Below, piece after piece: positions 45,397 to 53,591 of a DNA stretch of 64,000 nt (positions within the stretch are counted from its first letter, which is position 1; every line of letters begins with the position of its first letter). The stretch comes from Bacillus shivajii (GTDB taxonomy: Bacteria > Bacillota > Bacilli > Bacillales > Salisediminibacteriaceae). Under the pieces are notes generated by a model. It was given only the letters and a program-made list of their open reading frames with translations. It did no database searches and was not told the origin of the DNA. Position numbers and translations under genes: made by a program. The stretch spans positions 2,914,001 through 2,978,000 of the forward strand of contig NZ_CP084703.1 of assembly GCF_020519665.1 (NCBI RefSeq). Reading direction: 5' to 3'.

Positions 45397-46082
45397 GTAT
45401 ATGGTTCGCTTTTACAGCTGGCTTCCTATCATTTGCATCAGCCTGCGTTTTACCACTCATTCCTAGTTATATTGCTGTGATAACTGGCTTATCAGTTACT
45501 GAGCTCGAAAGTAACCGTGTAGAGCGGTTTAAAATTATGCCTAGAACAATTGCTTTTATCATAGGATTAATTATACCGTTAATGTTAATTGGAATGGGAG
45601 CAACAGTGGTCGGTGACTTATTTACCCCTGCTACTGCGACGTTTTTATCACAATTTTTTGGGTTTATCGTTATTGTTTTTGGATTGCATTTGCTTGGCCT
45701 ATTGAAATTTCAAGTGTTTCAAAAAGACATTCGTTTTCATCGACTCTTTCAGAAAAAAGGTGGAGTAATAAGCGTTGGGTTAATTGGAATGGCTTTTGGA
45801 TTTGGTTGGACTCCTTGTATCGGCCCTATGCTAAGCACGATTTTAATATTAGCTGCTGATTCTAGCACTGTCTGGCAAGGTGCAGGTTTATTAGCAGTTT
45901 ATGGGCTTGGATTAGGTATTCCGTTTCTACTCATCGCTCTTGTGAGCTCTTCTAGTCTTAAAGTGTTAAAGTTTCTTCAGCGTCATGTACGTGTTCTATC
46001 AATTATTAGCGGAATCTTACTCGTTCTCTTTGGTATTTTACTAGTTACCGGTAACATGGCTTATATTACGCCTTCATTGTAA
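45393..46082 (+). CDS. ccdA: Cytochrome c biogenesis protein CcdA
   Basis: 229 residues with six membrane segments. The two conserved Cys lie in FASACVLPLIPSYIAVITG (residue about 18) and FGWTPCIGPMLSTIL (about 146), as in CcdA/DsbD-beta. It carries reducing equivalents across the membrane to extracytoplasmic thioredoxin-like proteins. Overlaps the upstream gene (ATGA). Repeats begin directly downstream. Confidence 0.94.
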   Translation: MSIWFAFTAGFLSFASACVLPLIPSYIAVITGLSVTELESNRVERFKIMPRTIAFIIGLIIPLMLIGMGATVVGDLFTPATATFLSQFFGFIVIVFGLHLLGLLKFQVFQKDIRFHRLFQKKGGVISVGLIGMAFGFGWTPCIGPMLSTILILAADSSTVWQGAGLLAVYGLGLGIPFLLIALVSSSSLKVLKFLQRHVRVLSIISGILLVLFGILLVTGNMAYITPSL

Positions 46083-46104
46083 CCGAATAAAGAACGAAGT
46101 GTTA

Positions 46105-46150
46105 CACGAGCCGATGTCGCACTTGTACTTTGAGGTGAAAGCTTCCGCCA
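46105..46150 (+). repeat. R6 short dispersed repeat
   Basis: GATGTCGCACTTGTACTTTGA then GGTGAAAGC; the same core is seen (sometimes inverted) near 3960, 42600, 48260 and 61015. Confidence 0.55.
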
Positions 46151-46284
46151 TAAGTGGTTCAGGTGAATCAATTTCATAATTCCGTTTTTTGCGCAGTGAA
46201 ACGAATGATATTTTAAATTTATCATTAAATGTACGTTTTATTTGTACTATCAGAATTTATAAATTTATGGTCGATAGAATAAGT

Positions 46285-46620
46285 GCTCCTGCGGTTACTC
46301 GTCGCAGATCGGTGTTAATTCGACGAAGCTGTTGCTTTGTGCTCCTGCGGTTACTCGTCGCAGATCGGTGTTAATTCGACGAAGCTGTTGCTTTGTGCTC
46401 CTGCGGTTACTCGTCGCAGATCGGTGTTAATTCGACGAAGCTGTTGCTTTGTGCTCCTGCGATTACTCGTCGCAGCTCGGAGTAATGTCGATGAAGCCGT
46501 TGCTTTGTGCTCCTGCGCCGCTACGCTTGCTCGTCACAGCTCGGAGTTTATTCTTGGAGGTATTGCTCGGTGCTCCTGCGGTTACTCGTCGCAACTCGAC
46601 GTTTAATCATAGGAGTTGAG
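46285..46620 (+). repeat. 56-bp tandem repeat array
   Basis: Units start at 46285, 46341, 46397, 46453, 46509 (exact 56-base steps) and 46572. Each begins GCTCCTGCGGTTACTCGTCG and continues with CAGATCGGTGTTAATTCGAC; the first three are nearly identical, later ones diverge. Located within nested R3. Confidence 0.9.
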
Positions 46621-46805
46621 CTTGTGGCAACTAAGGCTTACTTCCACAGGAGGTGGTGGCTTCGGTGTTGATCACAGGACGTGATCGACTTTAGCCGAAG
46701 TTCCTTATTAAGACTTGTACTAAAGCATAAGAGCTTCTATGTAAGCACACTTCGCTTACGAAGAATCTCTTTAACGAAAAGCCAAGTTTTGTTTACACGT
46801 TAAGA

Positions 46806-46982
46806 CTATAAAATTTTAGCGAAGAAGATATTCGACGTAGTGAAAATTTTTATGTGTATAGTTATGTTCACCGGCTAAATACCCGATATCCTGTCGGAAC
46901 GCCGGTGTTAGCACGTCCTGTGCGTTACAACTACGCCTTTGTCTTCGCCTTAAAGGCTCGCCAATCGGCGAGTTTTCTTTAG
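46806..46982 (-). repeat. R1 copy (inverted)
   Basis: Inverse of the 992-1170 unit: from TATAAAATTTTAGCGAAG to CTCGCCAATCGGCGAGTTTTC. High identity to the other two copies. Confidence 0.85.
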
Positions 46983-47195
46983 AAGTGAACGTAACTAAAG
47001 ACGGCGACTCCCAGAGGATCAGCGCAGTCTGAAGATCCACTTAGGTGAAGAGTAATCGAGCCTAAGTTAGCTGAAGATAAGCCCTCGGGAAAGCGTCCGT
47101 CTGAAGTGAAGTTCACGCACATCATTCGGAATTTGGCATCATATTTTGAGTTATGAAATTAATGCAAGTAAGTAAATTAAAATTGACATAAGCAA

Positions 47196-47223
47196 AAGAG
47201 GCTGTCTTTCGGGGCAGCCTCTT
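47196..47223 (-). terminator. Terminator of the PAP2 gene
   Basis: Perfect 9-bp arms AAGAGGCTG (47196-47204) and CAGCCTCTT (47215-47223); the minus strand continues with TTGC then TATGTC, so the T tail is short. Confidence 0.75.
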
Positions 47224-47238
47224 CATTTAAAAGAACAC

Positions 47239-48117
47239 TTATTTGTTTTGTGGGTATATCTTTAATTTTACAAAGACAATTGGTGCAAGTAGGATTCCCC
47301 AAAGCCCCATAATCGCATACCTTAATGCATCAAAAAACGCAGTCTCAGGAAAAGGTCCTTTCAAACCAGCTTGAAGAGCAAAGATCCCTGCTAAACCAAC
47401 TGCATATGCTATAAATCGTTTCCCCCAAGATGCTGGCAGACCCATTTTTAAATACCTTCCCTCTAGTAAATACCCTACTCCTGCTCCAAGTAAAAAGCCT
47501 GCATATTTAAATCCTTCTGGGTCAGCAAATAACGTCATCAAAATCATTGGAATTACAATTGCTAATGTCATTTTTATTGAAAAGGAAAGCTCAACTATTT
47601 TTCTCGTCAAATGGTGAGCAATGAAAATAATCACAGCTGCTAAGGCGACACCAACCACAACATCTGTTGGCCAATGAACACCAGTATATAGACGAGCAAC
47701 TGAAATGAGCCCAACTAAAATACCGAGTGCCACCCAAACATTTTTTCTATTTACTTCGTATGCAATAAATCCCCACAAAGTTGCTGACCCTTGGGCATGT
47801 CCACTCGGAAAACTATCATGTGGATAACGTGTTCCTACTTCCGCTGAGTCGACATATAAAGAATGAACACCTTCTATCCCAATTGGTCTTGTGATAGCTG
47901 TAACTACTTTAAGCCACGCATTCAAATAAACTGAAAGTAAAAATATGTATAATAGCCGGATACCAAAAGGTTTTGAAACACACCAATATACAAACGGTAG
48001 AATAATAAAATAAAATTCTTCATTCCCTAAAAATGTTAGAAACCATGCAAAGTAATCAATAAAAGGTTGATGAAGTGACGTAATAAATCGTAAAATTTCT
48101 GTTTCTAATTCTCTCAA
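47239..48117 (-). CDS. PAP2-family membrane phosphatase
   Basis: 292 residues, about eight membrane segments. The three PAP2 motifs are KVVTAITRP, PSGHAQGS and SVARLYTGVHWPTDVV with the catalytic His. Hydrolyses phosphate from lipid phosphates such as phosphatidic acid or undecaprenyl pyrophosphate, facing outward. The C-terminal third with extra membrane segments suits the larger PAP2 family members. Alone in its unit. Confidence 0.9.
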   Translation of the reverse strand: MRELETEILRFITSLHQPFIDYFAWFLTFLGNEEFYFIILPFVYWCVSKPFGIRLLYIFLLSVYLNAWLKVVTAITRPIGIEGVHSLYVDSAEVGTRYPHDSFPSGHAQGSATLWGFIAYEVNRKNVWVALGILVGLISVARLYTGVHWPTDVVVGVALAAVIIFIAHHLTRKIVELSFSIKMTLAIVIPMILMTLFADPEGFKYAGFLLGAGVGYLLEGRYLKMGLPASWGKRFIAYAVGLAGIFALQAGLKGPFPETAFFDALRYAIMGLWGILLAPIVFVKLKIYPQNK

Positions 48118-48501
48118 ATAGAACGACTCCTCTCTCTAGTTGATAGTTTTTATCATTTCTATATTATACTTCTATTTCCACTAATTTGTATAATGATCTG
48201 GTGTTTTTTTCATTTTACGAAACTTAATAGAGTAGACCAACCTAGCTAACTCGAATGGATGTCGCAGTTGTGCCTAGAGGTAAAAGTGAAGAAACAGATG
48301 CTTCCAAATTAAGAATATATTTATTTTCAAGGTACCATGTTTAAAATGTACTTGGTAGATTGCCAACTAGTACCCCTTCCCACTGACATCTATGAAAAAG
48401 TGAGCAATTCGTGAATTTTCAACGTGGAACACCCTTTGTTTCTCACATTTCATTATAATAAAGTAGATAGTCCAAGTGATCATTAAAGAGGTGACGTTTG
48501 A
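48118..48501 (+). other. Upstream region of the PCYC lipoprotein gene
   Basis: About 380 bases without a gene. An R6-like GATGTCGCAGTTGTGCCTAG lies at 48258-48277. A TATAAT box (48454-48459) is about 40 bases before the lipoprotein ATG and likely its -10; the -35 (CCTTTG or near) is weak. AGAGGTG at about 48487-48493 is the ribosome site. Confidence 0.5.
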
Positions 48502-48960
48502 ATGAAAATGAAACGCTTAACATGGTGGGGAGTACTCATTGCTGCCCTATTCGTAATTGTCGGATGCAACGGTGACAATGAGGGATCTGCAGACGATGAT
48601 TACAATTTCCCAGACTTTGTTACAGAAGCAACATTCCCAGGTGCTATCGAAGCCTATGAATATGCTGTTCATCATGGAGATTATTTAGAATATATTCCAT
48701 GTTATTGTAATTGTTATATTGAACCTTTTAACCATCAAAATGTAAAAGATTGTTTTATCAATAATGTTGAATCAACTGAACAGAATATCGTTTACGATCC
48801 ACATGGCGCAGGCTGAGGAATCTGTATAGAGATTGCACTGGATGTGCAACGAATGAAGGATGACGATAAGCCATTAACAGAAATTCGGCAGTATATCGAC
48901 GATGAATATTCCATTTATGCTGATCCAACTCCTACACCATATCCTCCCGAAGGAATGTAA
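48502..48960 (+). CDS. PCYC-motif lipoprotein with in-frame UGA; candidate selenoprotein
   Basis: Conceptual frame of 152 residues with one internal TGA at 48814-48816 (codon 105). Signal peptide with lipobox VIVGC (Cys22). Then PCYCNCY (Cys67, 69, 71), Cys84, and YDPHGAG-[TGA]-GIC. In the PCYCGC lipoprotein family, as I recall it, the TGA position is the first Cys of CxxC (HGAxCxxC), so Sec here would make U105-G-I-C108. The 47 codons beyond stay open, keep family features (LTEIRQYIDDEY) and end at TAA 48958. A SECIS-like hairpin follows the UGA. Family members sit in the envelope, probably handling copper or thiols near CcdA-type genes. Alternative: a recent nonsense mutation. Confidence 0.7.
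48833..48849 (+). promoter_or_regulatory. Candidate bacterial SECIS hairpin
   Basis: Stem TTGCAC (48833-48838) / GTGCAA (48844-48849), loop TGGAT with G second. The loop starts 22 nt after the UGA, inside the 16-37 nt range used for bacterial SECIS; E. coli fdhF has a comparable UUGCA-type stem. Stem is only 6 bp and no bulged U is obvious. Confidence 0.5.
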
Positions 48961-49009
48961 TGTAACGAAATGATACCTCCCACAACATAACCCCACAATA
49001 AATTCCGCG

Positions 49010-49047
49010 AAAAAGAGGTTGTGCCTACATCGGCTCAACCTCTTTTT
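49010..49047. terminator. Bidirectional terminator
   Basis: Perfect 12-bp arms AAAAAGAGGTTG (49010-49021) and CAACCTCTTTTT (49036-49047). Its right arm overlaps the last codons of the EAL gene. Confidence 0.85.
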
Positions 49048-50077
49048 GTGGTGTTTTTATAGGTTTACCAAACAAGTATCCTTGCCCATAATCAACATAA
49101 CTCTTGATCGCTGTCCATTCTTCATCCGTTTCAACACCCTCAGCAATAATATCTACTCCTAATTTGCGAGTGATTTCATGAAGTTTTTCTAACTGTTTAC
49201 GTTCCAGCGTATTATTGTGGCAGTTACGTATAATATGGCGGTCAACCTTCACGTAATCAGGCTTTAATTCTTTTATTCGTTCAATTGAAGAAAAGCTAGT
49301 ACCTACATCATCTAACGCAACTTTTATACCGTGCTTTTTAAATTCACCAAAGATATTTTGTAAATGGTCTATATTTAAGATACGTTCTGCTTCAACTACT
49401 TCAAATACTAAGTCGCTCGGTTCAAGGTCATAATCTTCTACAGCTTGTAATGTGCTTTTTAAACATTCTTTTGGTTCGTGAATTGATGATGCGACAAAGT
49501 TAATAAATATCTTTTTCCCTCTATCAACCATTTGCGCTCCTGTTCGAATCGAATGGATTCGAGCTTGGCGATCAAGGTTAGCTTGTAGTCCTGCGTGATG
49601 AGCGAATGTAAATAGTTCACTAGGAGAAAACATGTATAATTTGCTCTGGGGGCGTATGAAAAACTCATATCCATAAACATTTTTTGTACCAGCTTTGACG
49701 ATAGGTTGCATCTTTAATTGAAACAACCGATCTTCTATTATTCGTAAAAATTTCGGATTCATCACTCGTAATGTTAAATGTGCAAAAGGAATATATTGCT
49801 GACCAAAAATATCTTGCTCACATTCACATATACATGCTTTCATTTTGTTAATCTCTTCATCATCAAGAGATGACTGTATCATACTTATTGCCCGTTCAAG
49901 AGAGTCCCAGTCAGAGAAATAGGCTGATACTACTTTATTTGAACGTTTCACATTTAAATGACAAATGTGAAGCATATCGATCACTTTCCTATTTATTTCC
50001 GTACTTTCAACATTCATTTTTAAGTAGCCTTCTGGAATCATTGGGGTTGATGTTGTGTATAAATCACTCCGATGCAT
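49025..50077 (-). CDS. EAL domain protein (c-di-GMP phosphodiesterase-like)
   Basis: 350 residues. An N-terminal domain (1-110) of no clear type precedes the EAL barrel (about 115-345). Metal and catalytic residues are present: GYEFF (E in the EAL position, motif EFF), NFVASSI, EVVEAERI, ALDDVGTSFSSIERIKELKPDYVKVDR, AEGVETDEEW and the GQGYLFGKP end. Catalytic activity is therefore plausible though the motif reads E-F-F. Single gene with AGGTGA ribosome site; no signal peptide, so cytosolic. Confidence 0.88.
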   Translation of the reverse strand: MHRSDLYTTSTPMIPEGYLKMNVESTEINRKVIDMLHICHLNVKRSNKVVSAYFSDWDSLERAISMIQSSLDDEEINKMKACICECEQDIFGQQYIPFAHLTLRVMNPKFLRIIEDRLFQLKMQPIVKAGTKNVYGYEFFIRPQSKLYMFSPSELFTFAHHAGLQANLDRQARIHSIRTGAQMVDRGKKIFINFVASSIHEPKECLKSTLQAVEDYDLEPSDLVFEVVEAERILNIDHLQNIFGEFKKHGIKVALDDVGTSFSSIERIKELKPDYVKVDRHIIRNCHNNTLERKQLEKLHEITRKLGVDIIAEGVETDEEWTAIKSYVDYGQGYLFGKPIKTPQKEVEPM

Positions 50078-50427
50078 AACTTCACCTGCTTTCTAAGCTT
50101 AAAACTTTTATACCCTAAAATGAAGTTAATAAAAACAATTATAGTCCATATGACTCACCTTTGATTTTTTCATTATATACAATACAGGACTTACAGTCCA
50201 TGAAAAATCAACTGATAAAAGAAAAATATTATTAGATCATTATTCTTTATAACTAAATTGTTCCAATGCGGTTGTACCGAGGTTCACCTATACATACACT
50301 ATTTGTAAAAAGGTAACTATGTATACTTTGAATGATTAAATCATTGATTAAAAGGGTTCTAACAACAAGAGCACTCTTTTTTTACTATTTCCTTACATTT
50401 GTTAGATTTTTTTTAATATTTATTTTA

Positions 50428-50845
50428 TTAATTTCATAACTCAAAATAAGATGCAAAATTCCGAATGATGAACGTGAACTCCACTTCAGACGGACGCTTT
50501 CCCGAGGGCTTGTCTTCAGCTAACTTAGGTTCGACAACTCTTCGCCTAAGTGGATCTTCAGCTCGTTGCTCCTGCGCCACTACGCTTGCTCGTCGCAGGT
50601 AAACAGTGCTCCTGCGGTTACTCGTCGCAGATAAACAGTGTTCCTGCGATTACTCGTCACAGATAAACAGTGCTCCTGCGATTACTCGTCGCAGCTCGGA
50701 GCAGTTCGAAGAAGTATTGCTCGTCGCTGATCGTCCGGGAGTCGCCGCCTTTTGTTACGTTCACTTCCAGATAAAACGTACATTTAATGAAAAATTTGTA
50801 ATATCATTCGTTTCATTGCGCAAAAAACGTAGTTATGAAATTAAT
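50428..50845 (+). mobile_element. R2 element copy B
   Basis: Perfect 14-bp terminal inverted repeats TTAATTTCATAACT (50428-50441) and AGTTATGAAATTAA (50831-50844). Inside: GTGAACTCCACTTCAGACGG, a hairpin around CTAACTTAGG / CCTAAGTGGATCTTCAGCT, four GCTCCTGCG...CGTCGCAG hairpin units, and ACGTTCACTTCC. It ends 20 bases before the phhB ribosome site. 50100-50427 holds no gene. Confidence 0.82.
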
Positions 50846-50876
50846 TCTATTAATAGTTTAAGGAGGAGAAATTTTT

Positions 50877-51164
50877 ATGATATTGACAGAAGATCAAGTT
50901 CAGGCAAGTTTATCTGATTCTAAAGGTTGGGTACTAGAAAATGACACATGGATGAAAAAAGAGTTTCGATTCCCAACTTTTTATAAAGCGATGCAGTTTG
51001 TCAATGAGATCGCTAAATTAGCTGAAGACAGACAACATCACCCTTACCTAACCATTGACCATACACAAGTACTTGTAAAACTGAGCACATTAGACGCTGG
51101 AGGATTAACACAAAAAGACTTTGAATCCGCTCATGCATATGATCTTACATATGAGAAATACTGA
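50877..51164 (+). CDS. phhB: 4a-hydroxytetrahydrobiopterin dehydratase
   Basis: 95 residues, matching the PCD/DCoH family length. The active-site motif EDRQHHPYLTIDHTQVLVKLST carries both catalytic His residues, with a later LTQKDFESAHAYD. It dehydrates the pterin carbinolamine formed by aromatic amino acid hydroxylases; no hydroxylase gene is in the window. GGAGG upstream of ATG 50877; R2 element copy B lies directly upstream and may affect its promoter. Confidence 0.92.
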   Translation: MILTEDQVQASLSDSKGWVLENDTWMKKEFRFPTFYKAMQFVNEIAKLAEDRQHHPYLTIDHTQVLVKLSTLDAGGLTQKDFESAHAYDLTYEKY

Positions 51165-51180
51165 TGTAGGCTTTCATAAA

Positions 51181-51215
51181 AAAACTACGACTTTTTTATT
51201 CGGTCGTAGTTTTTC
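51181..51215 (+). terminator. Terminator of phhB
   Basis: Perfect 12-bp arms AAAAACTACGAC (51181-51192) and GTCGTAGTTTTT (51204-51215). Confidence 0.9.
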
Positions 51216-51225
51216 TTATCCTTTT

Positions 51226-51969
51226 CTATGTTAACCAATAAGCTGAACCGTCTTTATGGCGGGCTACAAAACCATATTCTATAAAATATCGTCTTATTGT
51301 AACAAAATCATCATAGTATTTCTTTATGATATCATTAATGTCTCTTTCCGAATATTCCCGATCTGTTTCAAGTTTAGAAGCTAAATATTTTAAAATGACG
51401 ATTTTGCGTTTTTCTTTAGCAGGAAACTGCTTTATTTTCCCAGTGCGATCATCAATATATGTGTTCATAATTTTTTGTTCTTCTTCTTCTGAAAGTGCCC
51501 AGCGATCATCAACCATTGTTGCCTCCTTATGAATATCGACGAATGACTCCGTGTCATTACCTTTCTCTATTAACTCCATCATTGCTAAAAATACTTTTGC
51601 TTGCTTTGCCTTTTCCCTCAGCTTAAAACGGTGTTGACGGACTGTTGAAGAACTATTAATCTTCATCTCTTTTGCAATCTCATCATCTTTCTTTTCATTA
51701 TAAAGGGCTTGTAAAATATGTTTTTGTTGATCATTAAGCCCAGAATGACGTTTGTCCAACTGAAGTAATGGGTTTAGGGGAGAACCGTGTTCAGAAATAA
51801 TGTGTTCTTTCATTTCACGATTAGCGTCAAAGAAATTCCCTTCCCTTTGATAAATAACTCCTTGCTTCGTAATGTAATCACAATGAATACATTGAAAAGA
51901 CTCTGTGTCCTCTTCAATATAAAATCCTGCTTTTAATTCGTTTAAAGACCTAGTAAAGATCTCACTCAT
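51226..51969 (-). CDS. DUF2087 transcriptional regulator
   Basis: 247 residues. N-terminal part has FQCIHCDYITKQGVIYQ, then an HTH (LNDQQKHILQALYNEKKDDEIAKEMKINSSSTVRQHRFKLRE) of LuxR/sigma-4 type at about 90-125, and C-terminal DUF2087 (about 165-245; IKQFPAKEKRKIVILKYLASKLETDREYSERDINDII). Family members regulate unknown targets in Bacilli. Its promoter is divergent from the DUF5673 gene. Confidence 0.87.
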   Translation of the reverse strand: MSEIFTRSLNELKAGFYIEEDTESFQCIHCDYITKQGVIYQREGNFFDANREMKEHIISEHGSPLNPLLQLDKRHSGLNDQQKHILQALYNEKKDDEIAKEMKINSSSTVRQHRFKLREKAKQAKVFLAMMELIEKGNDTESFVDIHKEATMVDDRWALSEEEEQKIMNTYIDDRTGKIKQFPAKEKRKIVILKYLASKLETDREYSERDINDIIKKYYDDFVTIRRYFIEYGFVARHKDGSAYWLT

Positions 51970-52144
51970 TTAACCACCGCCTTTATATAAACAATATAAC
52001 ATAACGTTTATAAATATAAAAACAATATATATAGTCGTTTGTATAAATAGTAGTTATTTTATCGTACGATCGTGTGTGGTAAAATAAACGTTGACTGTAA
52101 ACGGCTTCATCATTTTTTTATAATACTATTGGAGGTAATTGAGC

Positions 52145-52654
52145 ATGCAATGGCTTTATTTATTTTTCGCAACAATCTTAGGTGTTGTTTCTCTATATCA
52201 TCTATTTACTCACCAAAGAAGAAAAAACACGAATGATTATGTTTTATTTAACTTGAAGGACTCAAAGAAAATCTCTACCTCATCAACTCTATATAAATTT
52301 TCAGTGATTTTTGCTTATACTGTTTTGTTTGTAAATGTCTTCTTCTATGTCGAAATATTTCAAAGCTTCGAACGAGCGACCATTCTTTTTATGATCGTAT
52401 TTGTTCTTGGAACAACTGTATTAATTACTTTGGACAAAACGTTTGAAGTTCGTGGCCAAGCGTTAGTTTTTGCTGGGTATCACGTACAATGGGGAAAGAT
52501 CCGCTCATTAAAATGGGGGAAGAAAGGTAGTAAACGTACGAAGTTGATTATGGAGCTAGATAAAGGAACAAAAATTAAAACGTCAATTGCAAATGAAGAA
52601 ACAGACGAAGTCGAAGAACTCTTGTCAAACTATACATATTTTGAAAAAAAATGA
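52145..52654 (+). CDS. DUF5673-type membrane protein
   Basis: 169 residues from ATG 52145 (GGAGG 9 bases upstream). Three membrane segments (about 1-18, 53-75, 82-102) and a C-terminal cytosolic beta region (VRGQALVFAGYHVQWGKIRSLKWGKKGSKRTKLIMEL), which resembles the PH-like DUF5673/YcxB domains. Function unknown. Confidence 0.78.
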   Translation: MQWLYLFFATILGVVSLYHLFTHQRRKNTNDYVLFNLKDSKKISTSSTLYKFSVIFAYTVLFVNVFFYVEIFQSFERATILFMIVFVLGTTVLITLDKTFEVRGQALVFAGYHVQWGKIRSLKWGKKGSKRTKLIMELDKGTKIKTSIANEETDEVEELLSNYTYFEKK

Positions 52655-52669
52655 TATATTCTCAATACA

Positions 52670-52718
52670 AAAATGGATTGTCCTAACAGTATCCCTACTT
52701 TTAAGACAATCCATTTTT
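52670..52718. terminator. Bidirectional terminator
   Basis: Perfect 13-bp arms AAAATGGATTGTC (52670-52682) and GACAATCCATTTT (52705-52717), followed by T. Confidence 0.88.
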
Positions 52719-52725
52719 ATTTATA

Positions 52726-53145
52726 CTATTTACCTGTCTCACTAAACGTGCGAATACGTTCACCTATTTCATCACGTACGCGTTGAAAAACATTCCACTT
52801 TGCCTCGTCCAAACCTTCAGCTTTTGCTGGGTCTTCAAAGCCCCAATGAACACGTTTTTTATCTTTTGGCGTTGCAGGACAAACGTCATTAGCATGTCCA
52901 CACAGTGTTACAACCAAATCTGCTTTTTCCAAAATACTAGAATCAATTGTATCTGATGTTTGTTCTGTGATATCGATGTCGACTTCTTCCATTGCTTTTA
53001 CAGCATTCGGATTTACGCCATGTGCTTCAATTCCTGCAGAATAAACATCCCATTTTTCACCTAAATAATGTTTTCCCCATGCTTCTGCCATTTGGCTTCG
53101 ACATGAATTACCAGTGCATAAAAAATATATAATTGGTTTGTTCAT
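52726..53145 (-). CDS. arsC: Arsenate reductase, thioredoxin-coupled
   Basis: 139 residues as in B. subtilis ArsC. P-loop CTGNSCRS (Cys10, Cys15) and the cysteine pair of [13 protein letters not shown] (about Cys82, Cys89) fit the arsenate reductase cascade through low-molecular phosphatase fold. Converts As(V) to As(III), which an efflux pump then removes. arsR lies 95 bases upstream; no arsB or acr3 is nearby. ATG 53145 with AGGAGG upstream. Confidence 0.95.
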   Translation of the reverse strand: MNKPIIYFLCTGNSCRSQMAEAWGKHYLGEKWDVYSAGIEAHGVNPNAVKAMEEVDIDITEQTSDTIDSSILEKADLVVTLCGHANDVCPATPKDKKRVHWGFEDPAKAEGLDEAKWNVFQRVRDEIGERIRTFSETGK

Positions 53146-53240
53146 TATGTTCCTCCTATATTAAATAAATGCATAAGCATATATTTATATCTTAACATAA
53201 TGAATCATTTCTTATCAAAAAATATATTGTAAAGGTTTTG

Positions 53241-53582
53241 TTAACAACAGACGCGCTTCCCACTCTTTTGAAGTTCGTCTAAAAGAGTTTGTGCATCGGT
53301 TACTTCACTTATAATCGCATCTACAAGTTTGAATGACGAATGGTTTTTGTTTATGGAATAAAAAACCCATTGACCTTTTCTCTTCTCTCGGACAAGGCCT
53401 TGATCTCTTAACTTTCGTAAATGTTGACTAACTGAAGGCTGACTAGTTTGAAAAATTTCAACGAACTCACAAACACATAATTCCTCAATGTGTAACAATG
53501 CCATCATCGTTAAACGAGTCTTATCACTCATAAGCTTCAAAACTGTTGAAGCTTCTCCATAATCTAGTTTTTCCTTTTTCAT
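53241..53582 (-). CDS. arsR: ArsR family repressor
   Basis: 113 residues, winged helix: LMSDKTRLTMMALLHIEELCVCEFVEIFQTSQPSVSQHLRKLRDQGLV. The ELCVCEF motif binds As(III); the protein ends in KRVCC with two more Cys. It should release DNA on binding As(III) and thereby induce the downstream arsC, 95 bases away. pcp lies upstream, 9 bases away. Confidence 0.93.
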   Translation of the reverse strand: MKKEKLDYGEASTVLKLMSDKTRLTMMALLHIEELCVCEFVEIFQTSQPSVSQHLRKLRDQGLVREKRKGQWVFYSINKNHSSFKLVDAIISEVTDAQTLLDELQKSGKRVCC

Positions 53583-53591
53583 TTGACCGTT

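Larger units (their letters stand above)
46165..47165. mobile_element. R2 element copy A, enlarged by nested R3 and R1
   Basis: Left end GAATCAATTTCATAA (46165-46179), right end TTATGAAATT (47151-47160). Compared with copies B and C, the sequence after CGTTTTATTTG (near 46235) is interrupted until AGTGAACGTAAC (46982-46993). The insert consists of an inverted R3 (46237-46800, carrying the tandem array) and an inverted R1 (46806-46982). No transposase; the frames seen in it are by-products of the repeats. Confidence 0.72.

Noticed and set aside
46189-46606. Open frames in the repeat arrays (also 50606-50917, 55043-55258, 60333-60602)
   Set aside because: Their products (LLVADKQCSCDYSSQ-type) come from the GCTCCTGCGGTTACTCGTCG repeats, have no ribosome sites and differ in frame between copies.
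46285-46620. CRISPR-like look of regularly spaced GC-rich repeats
   Set aside because: The repeats lie at constant 56-base steps with the intervening bases also repeated, so there are no unique spacers; no cas genes are near.
48502-48816. Treating the PCYC lipoprotein as a normal 104-residue protein ending at TGA
   Set aside because: The family-like sequence continues in the same frame past the TGA to a natural TAA, so a stop there would cut off the second half of the CxxC motif.
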